Shown: one piece after another, positions 9,731-19,907 of the stretch
Layout: each line of letters opens with the position of its first letter
Position numbering within the stretch: the first letter of the stretch is position 1
Source of the DNA: Triparma columacea
Lineage: Eukaryota; Sar; Bolidophyceae; Parmales; Triparmaceae
DNA length: 32,672 nt
Direction of reading: 5' to 3'
Assembly: GCA_030267965.1 (NCBI GenBank)
Contig: BRYA01001490.1
Coordinates: 1-32,672 of the forward strand
The notes under the pieces: generated by a model
What the model was told of the DNA's origin: nothing
The model's input: the letters and a program-made list of their open reading frames with translations, nothing else
Database searches by the model: none
Made by a program: the position numbers and the translations under genes

Positions 9731-11159
9731 ATGGAAGTCAAGTTACCGACTCTGAGTGAGATGTGCCTTCGCAAGGCGGCGACTCAGCAGACGAATGCAA
9801 CCCTATCTTCCCTCGTTCCAACTAATCTCCTGTATAAGCTGTCGTCGCAAACTGATTCCGTTGTAAGGCGTGAATATCCCTCGAAGGTGATCTCAGACCT
9901 TCAGTCACCTTGGATTTGCATTGGCGATAGGACTCTGAGTGACGCTTCTACGACACTTGTTGATTTCGAGACGGTGGCGACCACTTCTCTCTCCCCTCCT
10001 CCCTCTAGGCCATCTTCTCCTCCTCCGGTTCCCTCAAGGTTCATAGTTGGTGGTAGTTTGGGTACTGATTTGCTTCAGTTCTACATTGATTCTGCAAACG
10101 AGTCTGGGTCGCTTCATGACGAGAGGTTCACTAAGGAGTTTTGGGACTATCTAGAAAAGTCTTTTGTTCTCTCGGCCACCTCCTCCGCCTCCTCTGACTC
10201 CTCGTGTCCCCCTAACAAAAAGTTGAAAACCACCCCAACCTCTCCTCTCCCCCCGCCCCCCACAATTTCGTTCTCCCTCCAGAACTGCACCCTGCTAGGA
10301 GAAAATACGTTTTCCACCTTTGCTTCCTCGAACTGCGGCAAATACATCCACAGCCTCGACCTTTCCGGTTGCTTCCTTCTAACATCTGCCCTCTTCACTA
10401 GATACGTTCTGCCGTCTGTGCCGAACGTGAGAAGGCTTTGCTTGAAGAATTGCAGGAAACTGACTGACGAAGGGGTCAACGCCATCCAGTCGAACCTCAA
10501 GTCACTAGTCGCGATAGGTGAGAGCTGGAAAGGAAGGACATCACTAGACGGCTGGCTTTCTCGCAACCCCCTCCAACCCCTTTCTGTCATCGCTTCGTTT
10601 CGCTTCGATGCTCCGCCCAGACTTGGGCGGTTGCTTCAATGTGACGAAAGAGGCTGCCATCCCTCTCTCAACGTCCCCCGCCTCCACCATCAACGAGCTG
10701 CATGTGTCCGGAATGGGCTGGGACGATGCCAGCCTAGAGAGTCTTCTCGGACCCTATGCGTGCGAAAACCATAAGCGCCCACTTTTGGCCCTCTCCATCG
10801 GCTTCTCCCCCCTGCTAACGTCCGGTGCCCTATTAAAACTTCTACCTCCCGTGCTGGGGGAACTCACCTCGCTTTCCCTTCACTTTTCGACCAACGCCGT
10901 GAACAACCAAGTCTTGGCAATGCTCGGGAGAGAGGGCCTCAACCTCGCGGCTATAGATATGAGGGGCTGCAGCGGCGCAACGAGCATAGTGGAGTTCTTG
11001 GATAACCGTGCCCAAGCATTTAACCAGCTGTCGGTGACAGCCTCAGAGCAGCCTGTCCTGAAAAAGGTCCTCATCATGACGAAGTATTCGGGTATTCCAG
11101 ACGGTGGAGGGGGGGACAGTGTCGAATTATACAGCTCCCTCTATACCACAATTAGCTAG
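9731..11159 (+). CDS. Leucine-rich repeat protein (F-box/AMN1-like LRR type)
   Basis: Two exons, 9731-10517 and 10621-11159, joined by a 103-nt intron (donor GATAG|GTGAGAGC, acceptor CGCCCAG|ACTTGG), giving 441 aa. The join recreates a clean repeat, SLVAI-DLGGCFNVTKEA, which supports the splice. The first ~180 residues have a Pro/Ser-rich low-complexity stretch. The second half has cysteine-type LRRs: YIHSLDLSGCFLLTSALF, VRRLCLKNCRKLTDEGVNAI, SLVAIDLGGCFNVTKEA, INELHVSGMGWDDASLESL, LAAIDMRGCSGATSI. This LxLxxCxxLTD pattern is that of FBXL/AMN1 proteins, often substrate-recognition parts of SCF ubiquitin ligases. I do not see a convincing F-box, so its partner is unknown. Its stop is 28 bp from that of the next gene on the other strand. 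Confidence 0.7.
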
Positions 11160-11187
11160 AGATTTCTTATAGAAGGACGTTTTTTTA

Positions 11188-11757
11188 TTAGATACAACAA
11201 ACCCCAAACCACGAAAGCAACCAAAAGAAAAAGCTCACTCCAAACGCAGGGGCGAATTTTGCGCCCCCTCCGTCTAACCTGATGTTGAATGCATCATAGC
11301 CGACGCATTCACCTCCTTCAAATTTGCAATAGCTCACTGTTCCCTCAATGTACTCCATCGTGCACATCGTGTCCTCACAACCACCTCCGGGCGTTTCTTC
11401 GGCCCACAAGCAATAAGTTGGATGGCAGCACGTGTCAACAACGCATTTCCCATTTTCGACATTGTTGTCTCCATCTACTGGGTCAACGCGAATCATTGAA
11501 CCGTCTTCACCACTGGGACTGTATCCAACGCAGACATCTCCTTCCATCTCGCACTTAGTCACCGTGCCAAGTATCCATATTTCAGTACAAGCCACCTCAT
11601 CGCATCCATTTGGGCCGTTTGCCAACTTTACACAGCTTGTTGGGTGGCAACATGTGTTAGGAGTACAGTCATTCTCATCATCCCCCCTGTGTCTCGAGCA
11701 GAAGCCCCCTTGAATATTGAGTAGGAGAAGGAGAAACACCGAGATATGAGGGTACAT
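11188..11757 (-). CDS. Secreted or anchored protein with two eight-cysteine CCHPT domains
   Basis: Single exon, 189 aa. A signal peptide (MYPHISVFLLLLLNIQGGFC) is followed by two tandem copies of a ~55-residue domain. Both copies have eight cysteines in the same spacing: C-x4-CC-x4-C-x9/10-C-x4-C-x11-C-x6-C, with shared words CCHPT, GTV, EG and CVGY. Copy A runs about residues 30-90 and copy B about 100-160. The C-terminus (FGVSFFFWLLSWFGVCCI) is strongly hydrophobic and ends with the protein, as in a GPI-anchor signal or tail anchor. Eight cysteines per domain suggest four disulphides each. I do not recognise the family. It is convergent with the LRR gene and divergent from the tyrosinase-like gene, 141 bp away, which is also secreted. 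Confidence 0.75.
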   Translation of the reverse strand: MYPHISVFLLLLLNIQGGFCSRHRGDDENDCTPNTCCHPTSCVKLANGPNGCDEVACTEIWILGTVTKCEMEGDVCVGYSPSGEDGSMIRVDPVDGDNNVENGKCVVDTCCHPTYCLWAEETPGGGCEDTMCTMEYIEGTVSYCKFEGGECVGYDAFNIRLDGGGAKFAPAFGVSFFFWLLSWFGVCCI

Positions 11758-11898
11758 CAGGATGATGTTTTAAGAACAGAATGTATTGTTCAGGAAGCGG
11801 TGATACAGCTCCAACTTACAAATTTGTTTGCTTACTAACTGCAAGCCAAATTTGGAAATCAAAGACTTCCGCCTTTGCAAGACCCCAGACGTGACAAC

Positions 11899-13456
11899 AT
11901 GATTTCTCAATTCCCGTCGTTGCTCCCCCGAACTACATTTTCCCCCCATTTTATTTATGTCTTCCAACTTTTCGCGATCAACCTGTTATTGGCCAGGGCT
12001 GGCGAGATCGAAGACTTGGAGTTGCGATTTGTTGTGAAAAATTGCTACAATGCATTTGCGTCGACGTCAAATTTTGACATTTCTGGTAATTCCAAGCCTA
12101 AATCTATCGAACCGTACCGCAAACACTTTTTTACAGCGGTAATTGATGACTCGCAGGAGGAGGTGAGAATGAACAAGGACAAGCAGAGAGAGGAAGAGTG
12201 GAGCAACGATTTCGTCCAACACTATGGCTAATCCAATTCGGTCGTTGCTTCGCTCCCCCCCTTCTCCCCTTCCCTCCTTCCCGTCGCAGCACAACATCGT
12301 CTACAATTCTATCATGGCTGATGAGGTCTACAAAGAGTTGAAAGAACTTGGTGACCGGGGCGGTGGCAACAAAGAATCGCTTGCGCAACGAGTCGAAGAT
12401 ACAAAGAAGTTCTTTGGGAAGTCAATGCAAGCAGAGGCTGAGGATGAGAACTACACTTATGTCTTTGAGATCAACGGCGAGACCTACGAAGGGAAGACCG
12501 TTGGTCCCATACTCTTCGAGCTCGACGAGGGCCAAATTCTCGTGGAAGTCAAGCAATTTGATGCCAAGAAACAGCTCCTGAACCAGCACCGTGCAGAAAT
12601 CGTTATTGCCCCCGTTCGCCGTACAATGGGGGAACTCCTGGCATCAGACCGTATGAAATTTTTCAGTGCTGTACAGAAGATGTATGCTGTGCCGACAGAG
12701 GAGGGGCGAAAAGAGTTCGGCGAAAATTACGTGGGTATGCAGGATGTCTGGGCAGCCCACAATTTGTTTGCCGTGGATTCGGAGCATTACCTCTTGGATG
12801 GGGGGGTCGACGAGGCCTCATCGACAAAGTTGCTCAGTGCTGCGGCCGAGCACAGTCGTATTACGCACAGCTATAGGAAACCCATACAGAAAGGAGACCT
12901 TACAAGCTACATGGAGATCGACGCAGACTTAAATGAATACACTGAAAAGAAGGGAAGAAACCCGAATGCAATCGTTTCCTCCGAATTCAATGGGGGCAAA
13001 GACAAGCTTGGGGCCCTCCAGAAATTGGCAGCGAGTCACTCCATGTTGGTGAACTCTCAGCATGCCCAAATGATGACAAACTTCGCGACGTTTGCAACGT
13101 GGTTTGAAAAGGGCGTCCAAAGCGTTGATCCGAGTGTTGCCCTGCCTTACTTTGACGAGGGGGGGGAGCTCGGGGGGACAAACTTCCAGAGCAGCGTCTG
13201 GAAGGAGAAGTATTCCGCTAGTAGAGGCAGTATGAATTTGATAGCCGGGGCGACGGGAGAGTGTTCCGAGGGCGATGGGGAGTGCCCTACAGATGACGAA
13301 ACAATCATTCAGGTCGAGACGGAGGGCAAATTCACATACGTTCCGATTATAACGCACCAAGAGGGGAGGTTTGAGAATGGCGTAGATGTCTCAGTCTCGA
13401 AGGGCTTCGCCGTCCCTTTGATAACAAAGGAGAAGGAAAGGGATGCAGAAGAATAA
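11899..13456 (+). CDS. Secreted tyrosinase-like protein, CuA half only, ligands altered
   Basis: Two exons, 11899-12162 and 12290-13456; the intron (127 nt) has a long C/T tract and both sides are in phase 0, giving 476 aa. The start has a hydrophobic segment (FIYVFQLFAINLLLARAG), likely a signal peptide. From about 12610 it resembles the start of stramenopile and haptophyte tyrosinase-like proteins: VRRTMGELLASDRMKFFSAV, YAVPTEEGRKEFGENYVGMQ, AAHNLFA, then WFEKGVQSVDPSVALPYFDE. Tyrosinases use two copper sites to oxidise phenols. Here the His normally seven residues before the FE is Phe353, the nearest His is 346, a ~100-residue insertion splits the CuA region, and no CuB half follows. It is probably not a working copper oxidase. 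The tail has ECSEGDGECPTDDE. Stop is 115 bp from that of the M3 peptidase. Confidence 0.6.
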
Positions 13457-13571
13457 AGGAGACTGCGATTGGATATTCCATAACCATCCACGCTGACGAA
13501 GCCAAAATAAAAATAGAGATACGGTTTCCTGAGAACTCTCTCTCTACCCCCTTACACCATTTGCGCTCTCC

Positions 13572-16093
13572 TTACATCAGGCCGTTGTGACGGAGGAGCG
13601 CCTCGGGGTTGGCCTCCCTTCCCCTGAATTCTTCAAAAACTTCGGACGGGGGCTTTCCTCCGCCGTAACCCAGGACAGTCTTCCTGAAGCTTCTTCCCAC
13701 CCTCCTGATCTCTTCTTCATTCTCCAATCCGACATCCTCGAAAGCACCGAAAGCGTCTGCGGAGAGGATCTCTGCCCATTTGTATGAGTAGTACCCAGCT
13801 GCGTAGCCACCGCCGAAAATGTGGTTGAACGCACACAGGAATCTATCACCCTCGACGGGGGGCAGGTGGCTGGAGTACTCAGCAGCAACCCGCTTCTGAA
13901 CGTCGAAGATAGACTCAGATGACGTGGTGGGATCGTACCGGGCGTGAAGCTCAATGTCGAGCTGGCCGAAGTAGAGCTGGCGCATGCACATCATACCAGC
14001 GCCGTAGGTGCGCTGTTCCTTGAGCTTCTCGAAGAGGTCCTTGGGGAGGGGCTCCTTGGTCTCGTAGTGCTTAGCAAAGCCGTAGACGGTCTTTTCGTCG
14101 TAGCACCAGTTCTCCATGAATTGGCTCGGGAGCTCGACTGCGTCCCACTCGACTCCGGAGATTCCGGCGACATCTCCAATGTCAACATTGGTGAGCATGT
14201 GTTGGAGACCATGGCCGAACTCGTGGAAGAGGGTCTCGACCTCCCTGAAGGTCATGAGACTGGGTGTGTCGCCAATGGGCGGGGATCCGTTGCACGTAAG
14301 GTAGGCGACAGGGACCATCCTATTAGTGGCCTTCGACTTTCCAATACATACATCCATCCACGCCCCGCCCCTCTTGTCCGCAGGTCGGGAGTAAGGGTCG
14401 AGGTAGAAGGAGGCAATCTTCTCGCCGCTCTCCTCGTCGAAGACATTGAAGAATGAGACGTCGTCGTTCCAGACCTCTGCCTCCCCGTCAGCTGGCTTGA
14501 TGTCAATGCCGAAAATCCTCTGCGGGGGGGGGGGGGAAATGGGTTCGTCAGTGCTTAGAAAGTGTCATATTGAATTATTTCGCCGTGTTTCTCACCTTGG
14601 CAAGGCCAAACATACCACCGAGGACTTCAGGGAGGGCAAAATAAGGGCGAAGCTGCGTCGGGTGAAGCGAAGAGGGGGAAAGGATTGGGGGAGGGGCGAA
14701 GCGACAACCGAAAGGTTGCGTTAGTGATCGAATTAGCGTAAATTTCTTTCGTCCATTCTCACCTCCTCCTCAGTCATGTCAAACTTGGTCTCCTTGAGCC
14801 GCTCGGACCAGAAGGACGTGTCCCAGGACATGAGGCGGGGAAGGTTCGCCTCGCTGTACTCCTCCCCGCCGTTGGCTCTGGCGAAGCTAGTGATGTCCTC
14901 GAGTTCTTTAATGGCATTAGGGAGGGCTTTCTCCTTCATAAAACTACTCATCTCGTCAACCTTTTGTACGCTGTCGGCCATCTTGCTCGACAAAGACTGC
15001 TCAGCGTAGTTGGAGAAGCCAAGTAGCTTGGCGGCCTCCTGTTTGAGGGTGAGGATCTCCTTGATAAGAGGGACGTTGTTCTTGTCCTCATTAGCCTGCA
15101 AAAATTGAAAGTGAACCGCCGAGGCGATCGCGTTAGTGTGCAGGAGATACAGTGCGAGAGCTTCGACGCGCGGACAAGTATCATTATCTTCGCGAACATC
15201 CTCTTTGATTTCTTGTCCATTCTCACCTCGCTCGCCCTTGTCACAAAGGCGCGGTAAATAGCCTCCCTGTGCTTGCGCACTCCAAGGTGCTGCATCGCGG
15301 CGATGTACGAGGGTCCATCGAGTGTGATCTTCCAGGGCCCCTTCTCCTCGTCACCTTCAGCGGCGGCAGCCCACATCTTCTTGGCTGAAGATGGGACTCC
15401 CTCGAGCTCTGCGGGGTCAGTGATGGTGAGACTGAAAAGCTTCGTAGTATCGAGCACATTGTTGCTGAAGGTTGTGGCGAGCTCCGCAAGCCTCTGCTTG
15501 ATGTCGTTGAAGCGCTCCTTCTCAGCACCGTCGAGTCCAACACCGCCAAGTGTCATGGCGCGAATGTTCGACTCGAGAGCGCGCCTCTGGGCCTGAGACA
15601 GAGAGGGGTCCTTGATAACCTCATTCATGGCATCAAAGATCACCCTGCTCTGCTTGAGGTCACTGAACGCCTTGACAACCTGCCCCTGGCTGCCCTCATA
15701 GGCCTTACGGAGCTCCTCCCCGTTCTTCACACCGTTTAGGTGCCCTGCAACTCCCCAAGCGTAGGAAATTGGATAAGTAATCTTCTCCATCTCAGGGAGA
15801 ATGTCATCGTACTTGGCAGATGAAGGGGAGATTTTTGTCTGAAGTGATTCGAAGTTCGTGGCCATATCGGTGAGGAGAGTATCGACAGCAGGGGACAAAT
15901 CTGAAGCCTGGATTAAGCTGAAACGTGGCAAATCTTTCTGATCAAGCAAGGGGTTTCCCGAGGATGTGCTGGCGAGAAAACTGAATGCTCTGCGGCCACT
16001 GAATGCTGTGCGGCCACCACTCGAGCGAGGTGTGAATGAGGCAACCGTACGTGTTGCAGTAAGGATGAGTATTGCTGCTCTGTGGAACTTCAT
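13572..16093 (-). CDS. M3-family zinc oligopeptidase (oligopeptidase A/thimet type), plastid-targeted
   Basis: Four exons on the minus strand: 15227-16093, 14763-15095, 14596-14652 (57 nt) and 13572-14519, all phase 0, giving 734 aa. The presequence [22 protein letters not shown] is a signal peptide with the Phe at the cleavage point typical of secondary plastids. The catalytic zinc site is HEFGH at residues 518-522, with the third ligand Glu548 in [31 protein letters not shown] near the C-terminus is also characteristic of the family. M3 oligopeptidases cut short peptides, for example transit peptides released on import. Length fits OpdA (about 680 aa) plus presequence. The tiny exon 3 ([19 protein letters not shown]) is needed for family continuity. 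Introns 1 and 2 both begin GTGAGAATGGAC. Confidence 0.9.
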
Positions 16094-16401
16094 TGCACGA
16101 GATATGAATAAACTTTCCAAGAAATCAGAAATCGGGAAGCTTGCGCAAGGAAATCAGCTTTGTGAAAAAGCTTAGAGTACAAGAGCTTGGATCAAATAGG
16201 CGATGCGCGACGACGTAATTATATTGGTTTTTGGCAAACTGACCGATTTTCAGCTCCAAGTACGGTTTTTTGAAAGAGAACAAATGGTAATTCTAAGTGA
16301 TAAATGGGGACGATTGGGAAACGCCAACCCTTATTTCATGAAGCCGTTATGTCAATATGGAGGCCATCTCTTTCACTACTCGAAAGGAGCTTCAAATGTG
16401 T
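16094..16401. other. Intergenic region, no gene seen
   Basis: Between the M3 peptidase start and the DUF2009 stop, both on the minus strand. It should contain the M3 peptidase promoter. No convincing reading frame, repeat or RNA gene is visible. Confidence 0.4.
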
Positions 16402-18709
16402 CTACTTCCACTCCCCATCGAACCCAGCAAAGCCAGACATGAGAAAGGCATGATAGTAGCTCTTCTTGCCAATCCTACTGGTCCAGTTCCAGGAGCTGGT
16501 GAGCCTCCCGTCGATACAGCTGCCACCATCATCACCTGACCCATCAAATCCGTGCTTGAAATAATCCGCTAGGACTTTCTTCTTGAGGTTTTCCTTTCCT
16601 TTGAACTGTTCTTCTACGTAAGCTTCAAGCTTGGGGTTCAAAACAAACGCGTCAAGGCCGTCGACAAAATCGGCTATGGGCTGGAGTATCCTAGGGACCT
16701 GTGTGTATTTGTCAATGAAGACTAGGGCATTGGGCACGTCTCTGTCTCCAAGATGCACAACACTGAGGCCGACCCAGCTCTTCTTGCTTTCGCTCTGTGT
16801 GGCGCTCAGTAGGTTGTGCATCATCCTGCTAACGGTGGGACAGCTTTGGACTCGGTTCAAACCCTGACCGGTGTTCCAGAGGTTGTAAACGCTGGTGGTG
16901 CTTAACAGGTCGGCATCCGCAGCGACCCACAGTGAGTGCATGTGCTGCTGGATCTATGGAAGGAAGGAAGGATGGATGGAAAGAAGAGTCGTGGTTAGTA
17001 GTGCAAGAAACAGCGTGCAAATGGTGAATCTCATCGAAAAATGTACCCCCACCACTACCCCGATAGACGAGGCACAAGGGCATCGTCCTGGTTCTGTAGT
17101 AGTGGAGTATTGCTCTCGGACATACTGTTGCGCCGCTGGCCACAGGGAGGCTTCTCAGCCTCAGCCATCGGGGGGATTGCACAGCGCCCTTATTTGGTCG
17201 GTCAGGCGAAGCCAAACCGTATAAATCGTGCGCAATTGCTCCATCCCTCACTCACTCACCTTCACCCACAAGCAGAGCGTCTGCCAGACAAAGGTCCACT
17301 GAGTATCGTGGCTGTGGCTAAGGGTGGCCCCGCTGCTATTTCCCCCACCGCCTCCACCCCCAAAACCAAAGCGTCCCATCCCATACCCGTAGCTAGAGCC
17401 ACCCCTCGAGGAGCCCTTGAGCTGCAACGAGAATTTTCCATCCGCTTTATTCGGGTCAAAGTTTTCCTTGAGCAACGTCAGCATTCTCTTGCAGGGCCGC
17501 ACATTCTGTGTCACAACCGTGTAAGCGTCCGCAATCGAGTCGATCGCCCTGTGATGAAGCGAGTCAGGAAGGGTTGAAGGGTTGGATGAGAAAAAAAGGG
17601 ACGATCCTCCCTCTCCCTCCTCCCCATCATCCCCCCAAACGATACATATCACTGAAACGTATTTCGCGCAAGTTGCGACACCAAATCTACTGACGCAACC
17701 CTTGCAGCGACTCGCTTCGGACGTCACCCTCCCAGCTCACCTCCTAATTTCCTCTTCGGAAAGATTTGTTTTTGCGCCGTATTCCGCCACGAGCTCATCA
17801 GCGCTTTCGCGCTTTCTCTTGACACGACGCTGAACTTCGTCTCTTGAGAGCCTCTCGCCGCTGGAATCCGTCTCCATGACAGGGTGTACCGCATCAACCA
17901 GCCTCTCGTCCACGAGCAATTCCTCCGCCCCTCCGGCCTCCAGAAAGGGGCTCACCATGTTCAGCTCCTTCCAAAGTCCAAATTGGAGGCCCCTGTTCAC
18001 GGAGGACGACTGCGAGTCCTGCAGAAGGTACATTAGCTTCCCATAAGTGTCACGCATTGAGGCCGGATTGAGAATCTTGTTGCGACGGCCAACCTCGAAC
18101 ATTTCGCAAAGAAGCTCCTGGTTCTCGCTGGGATCTCGCTTCGCAGCCTCCTTCATCTCGGCATTCAGGCCCGATCGCGAAGCATCCCCGGCCCCGCACA
18201 AACCAAGCCCAGTAGCAATCGCACAAGCCTCCAGGATCCCGTCAATGATCCTCCCGACCTTGTTTCTCCTGCTCACAACGTCAACATTGTCAGTGTACTC
18301 CGACACAGTGAGTGCTGATATCAGTACGTTGAGCAATATCCTGTTGGGGGGTGGGGGGGGAAGCAGGGGGTGAGGGGAGGGGGTGGATTGAAGCTTGAGG
18401 GGTAGTAGGAGTTCATTGGGGTTCGCGCGATGGTGTATATGGAAAATTATGTAAAGATGGCTTCGTTATTTAATTGTGGCATGACGAGGCAACTTAATAT
18501 GAGCACCAATCGCTTCTGGGCCACGTGAGCTGTGTGTGCCAATATCTTCCCCCAGGAGACAAATACAACAAGACAACGCACCTCTCACGCTCGTTCAGTC
18601 TAAGAGGAACATCTCTGCAGAATTTGGTGATAGATCGTCCCCCTACAATATCGGCTAGGCCCATAATTGGTTGAGGTTGTTTTGTTTTGTGGAACTCTCT
18701 AACCTGCAT
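16402..18709 (-). CDS. DUF2009 family protein, function unknown
   Basis: Four minus-strand exons: 18582-18709, 17741-18340, 17260-17548 and 16402-16953, giving 522 aa. Each join restores the family sequence: LNERER|ILLNVLISALTVSEYTD, EEEIR|RAIDSIADAY, and LWVK|IQQHMHSLWVAADADLL. Conserved blocks include GRRNKILNP, MRDTYGKLMYLLQDSQ, TLSHSHDTQWTFVWQTLCLW, TGQGLNRVQSCPTVSRMMH, VPNALVFIDKYTQVPRIL and FDGSGDDGGSCIDGRLTSSW. These match the DUF2009 family of plants, fungi and protists, whose biochemical role I do not know. A Gly-rich insertion (SSRGGSSYGYGMGRFGFGGG) sits in exon 3. The first intron's donor is GTGCG rather than the usual GTGAG. The start is either the ATG at 18709 or the in-frame one about 15 codons later. 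Divergent from the GDPD gene, with 115 bp between starts. Confidence 0.87.
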
Positions 18710-18824
18710 TCGAACTTTATTAAATATTTAGGAGCACTACCACCTGTTGATTTGATGCCCTTTCGCTCCACCCGTAACTGTCCCGACCCTTTTTCTCTCT
18801 TGTTGTCCGTCTCGCTTGCTGAAG

Positions 18825-19835
18825 ATGCCTCAAGATATGGAGCCCTTGTATCTTGCCGATGTGGATGATAAGCAGGCTGTTGAAGTCAATTGCTGCTCGC
18901 GGCCTTGTTTTAGGTGCTGCTGTAAGTGTTGCACGCCAAAGTGCTGCGTTCTGTCGTTTCTTGGGTTTGTAGGGCTGGTCGGAATCTTTTTCATCGGGCC
19001 GAGGATGGGGCCCTCAAGGTTTGGAGAGAATTGGATTGTAGGGGATGGGAATGCGCCATACGTCATTAGCCATGGTGATTGTCCTTGTCTACCTGAGCCT
19101 GCAAACTCCATGCTTTGGTTTGAACATGCTGCGGGCTTGGGGGTAGATGCGCTAGAGTTTGACCTTCAGATAACGAAGGATGATGTTCTCATCGCTTTCC
19201 ATGATCGGGAGTGGGATAAGTTAACAAACGCTACAGGTTTGGTAAGAGATATGACGTTCGCGGAGATGGAGAGGACGGTTGACGTGAGTGGTTCTTACGA
19301 AAAATACGATGGTTTCTTGGTCTCGCCACCGTCTATAGAATCCATCTTTGAGAGGTTCTCCGGCACGTCTGTGAAGTTCAATGTTGAGATTAAGACCGAG
19401 ATCGAGTTAAAGGATATTGTGGCGGAAAAGTTGTGTGGCTTGCTGAAGGATTACGGCGTCGAGGGGAGGATGCTGGTGGCCTCTTTCGACAGCGAGAGTT
19501 TGGTTGCGTTCAGGCAGAAGTGCGGGCACGCTGTTGCGACAAGCGGCTCCGCGGAGGAGACTGAGAATGCCTTGATACCAATTTTATTGGGGTTAGACCG
19601 ATGGTGGTTCAGGCCCGGATATTTGAGCGTGCTCCAGCTTCCATTGGAAGGGGCAGGCTTTGACTTGACTGATAAAAAGATTGTAGAAAGGGCCCATGCC
19701 CATGGAATGGCGGTGCAGTACTGGGTGGTGAACGACGAGGATGAGATGAGAAAGGTTATTAAGAGTGGTGCTGACGGAATATTGACAGACGAGGTGGAGA
19801 AGTTGATGGGTGTTATGGAGGAGATGGGTTATTAA
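18825..19835 (+). CDS. Membrane-anchored glycerophosphodiester phosphodiesterase-like protein
   Basis: Single exon, 336 aa; ATG at 18825. The N-terminal cytosolic tail has ten cysteines within 20 residues (CCSRPCFRCCCKCCTPKCC), then one transmembrane helix (VLSFLGFVGLVGIFFIG). The rest is a GDPD TIM barrel: ALEFDLQITKDDVLIAFHD is the metal-binding E-x-D and catalytic HD block, FNVEIKTE the next strand, and VQYWVVNDEDEM...GADGILTDE the end of the barrel. GDPDs split glycerophosphodiesters into glycerol-3-phosphate and an alcohol, or cleave some GPI anchors. The first motif, usually HRG...PENT, reads SHGD...PEPANS: His is kept, but the conserved Arg is not. The cysteine cluster could be palmitoylated or bind metal (inference). 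Confidence 0.8.
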   Translation: MPQDMEPLYLADVDDKQAVEVNCCSRPCFRCCCKCCTPKCCVLSFLGFVGLVGIFFIGPRMGPSRFGENWIVGDGNAPYVISHGDCPCLPEPANSMLWFEHAAGLGVDALEFDLQITKDDVLIAFHDREWDKLTNATGLVRDMTFAEMERTVDVSGSYEKYDGFLVSPPSIESIFERFSGTSVKFNVEIKTEIELKDIVAEKLCGLLKDYGVEGRMLVASFDSESLVAFRQKCGHAVATSGSAEETENALIPILLGLDRWWFRPGYLSVLQLPLEGAGFDLTDKKIVERAHAHGMAVQYWVVNDEDEMRKVIKSGADGILTDEVEKLMGVMEEMGY

Positions 19836-19907
19836 GAGAAAATGTTAGTGGTTCATAAGATGATGATATGTTCGTTCTTGTTAACCTTTGTTCCCAAAGT
19901 GCTTTAC

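Noticed and set aside
12224..12289. ATG 12224 as the start of the tyrosinase-like gene
   Set aside because: The first 22 codons lie in a C/T-rich intron end; splicing at 12289 joins an upstream exon with a signal peptide in frame, and the intron starts GTGAGAATG.
13944..14456. Plus-strand open frame of 170 codons
   Set aside because: Antisense shadow of the M3 peptidase HEFGH exon.
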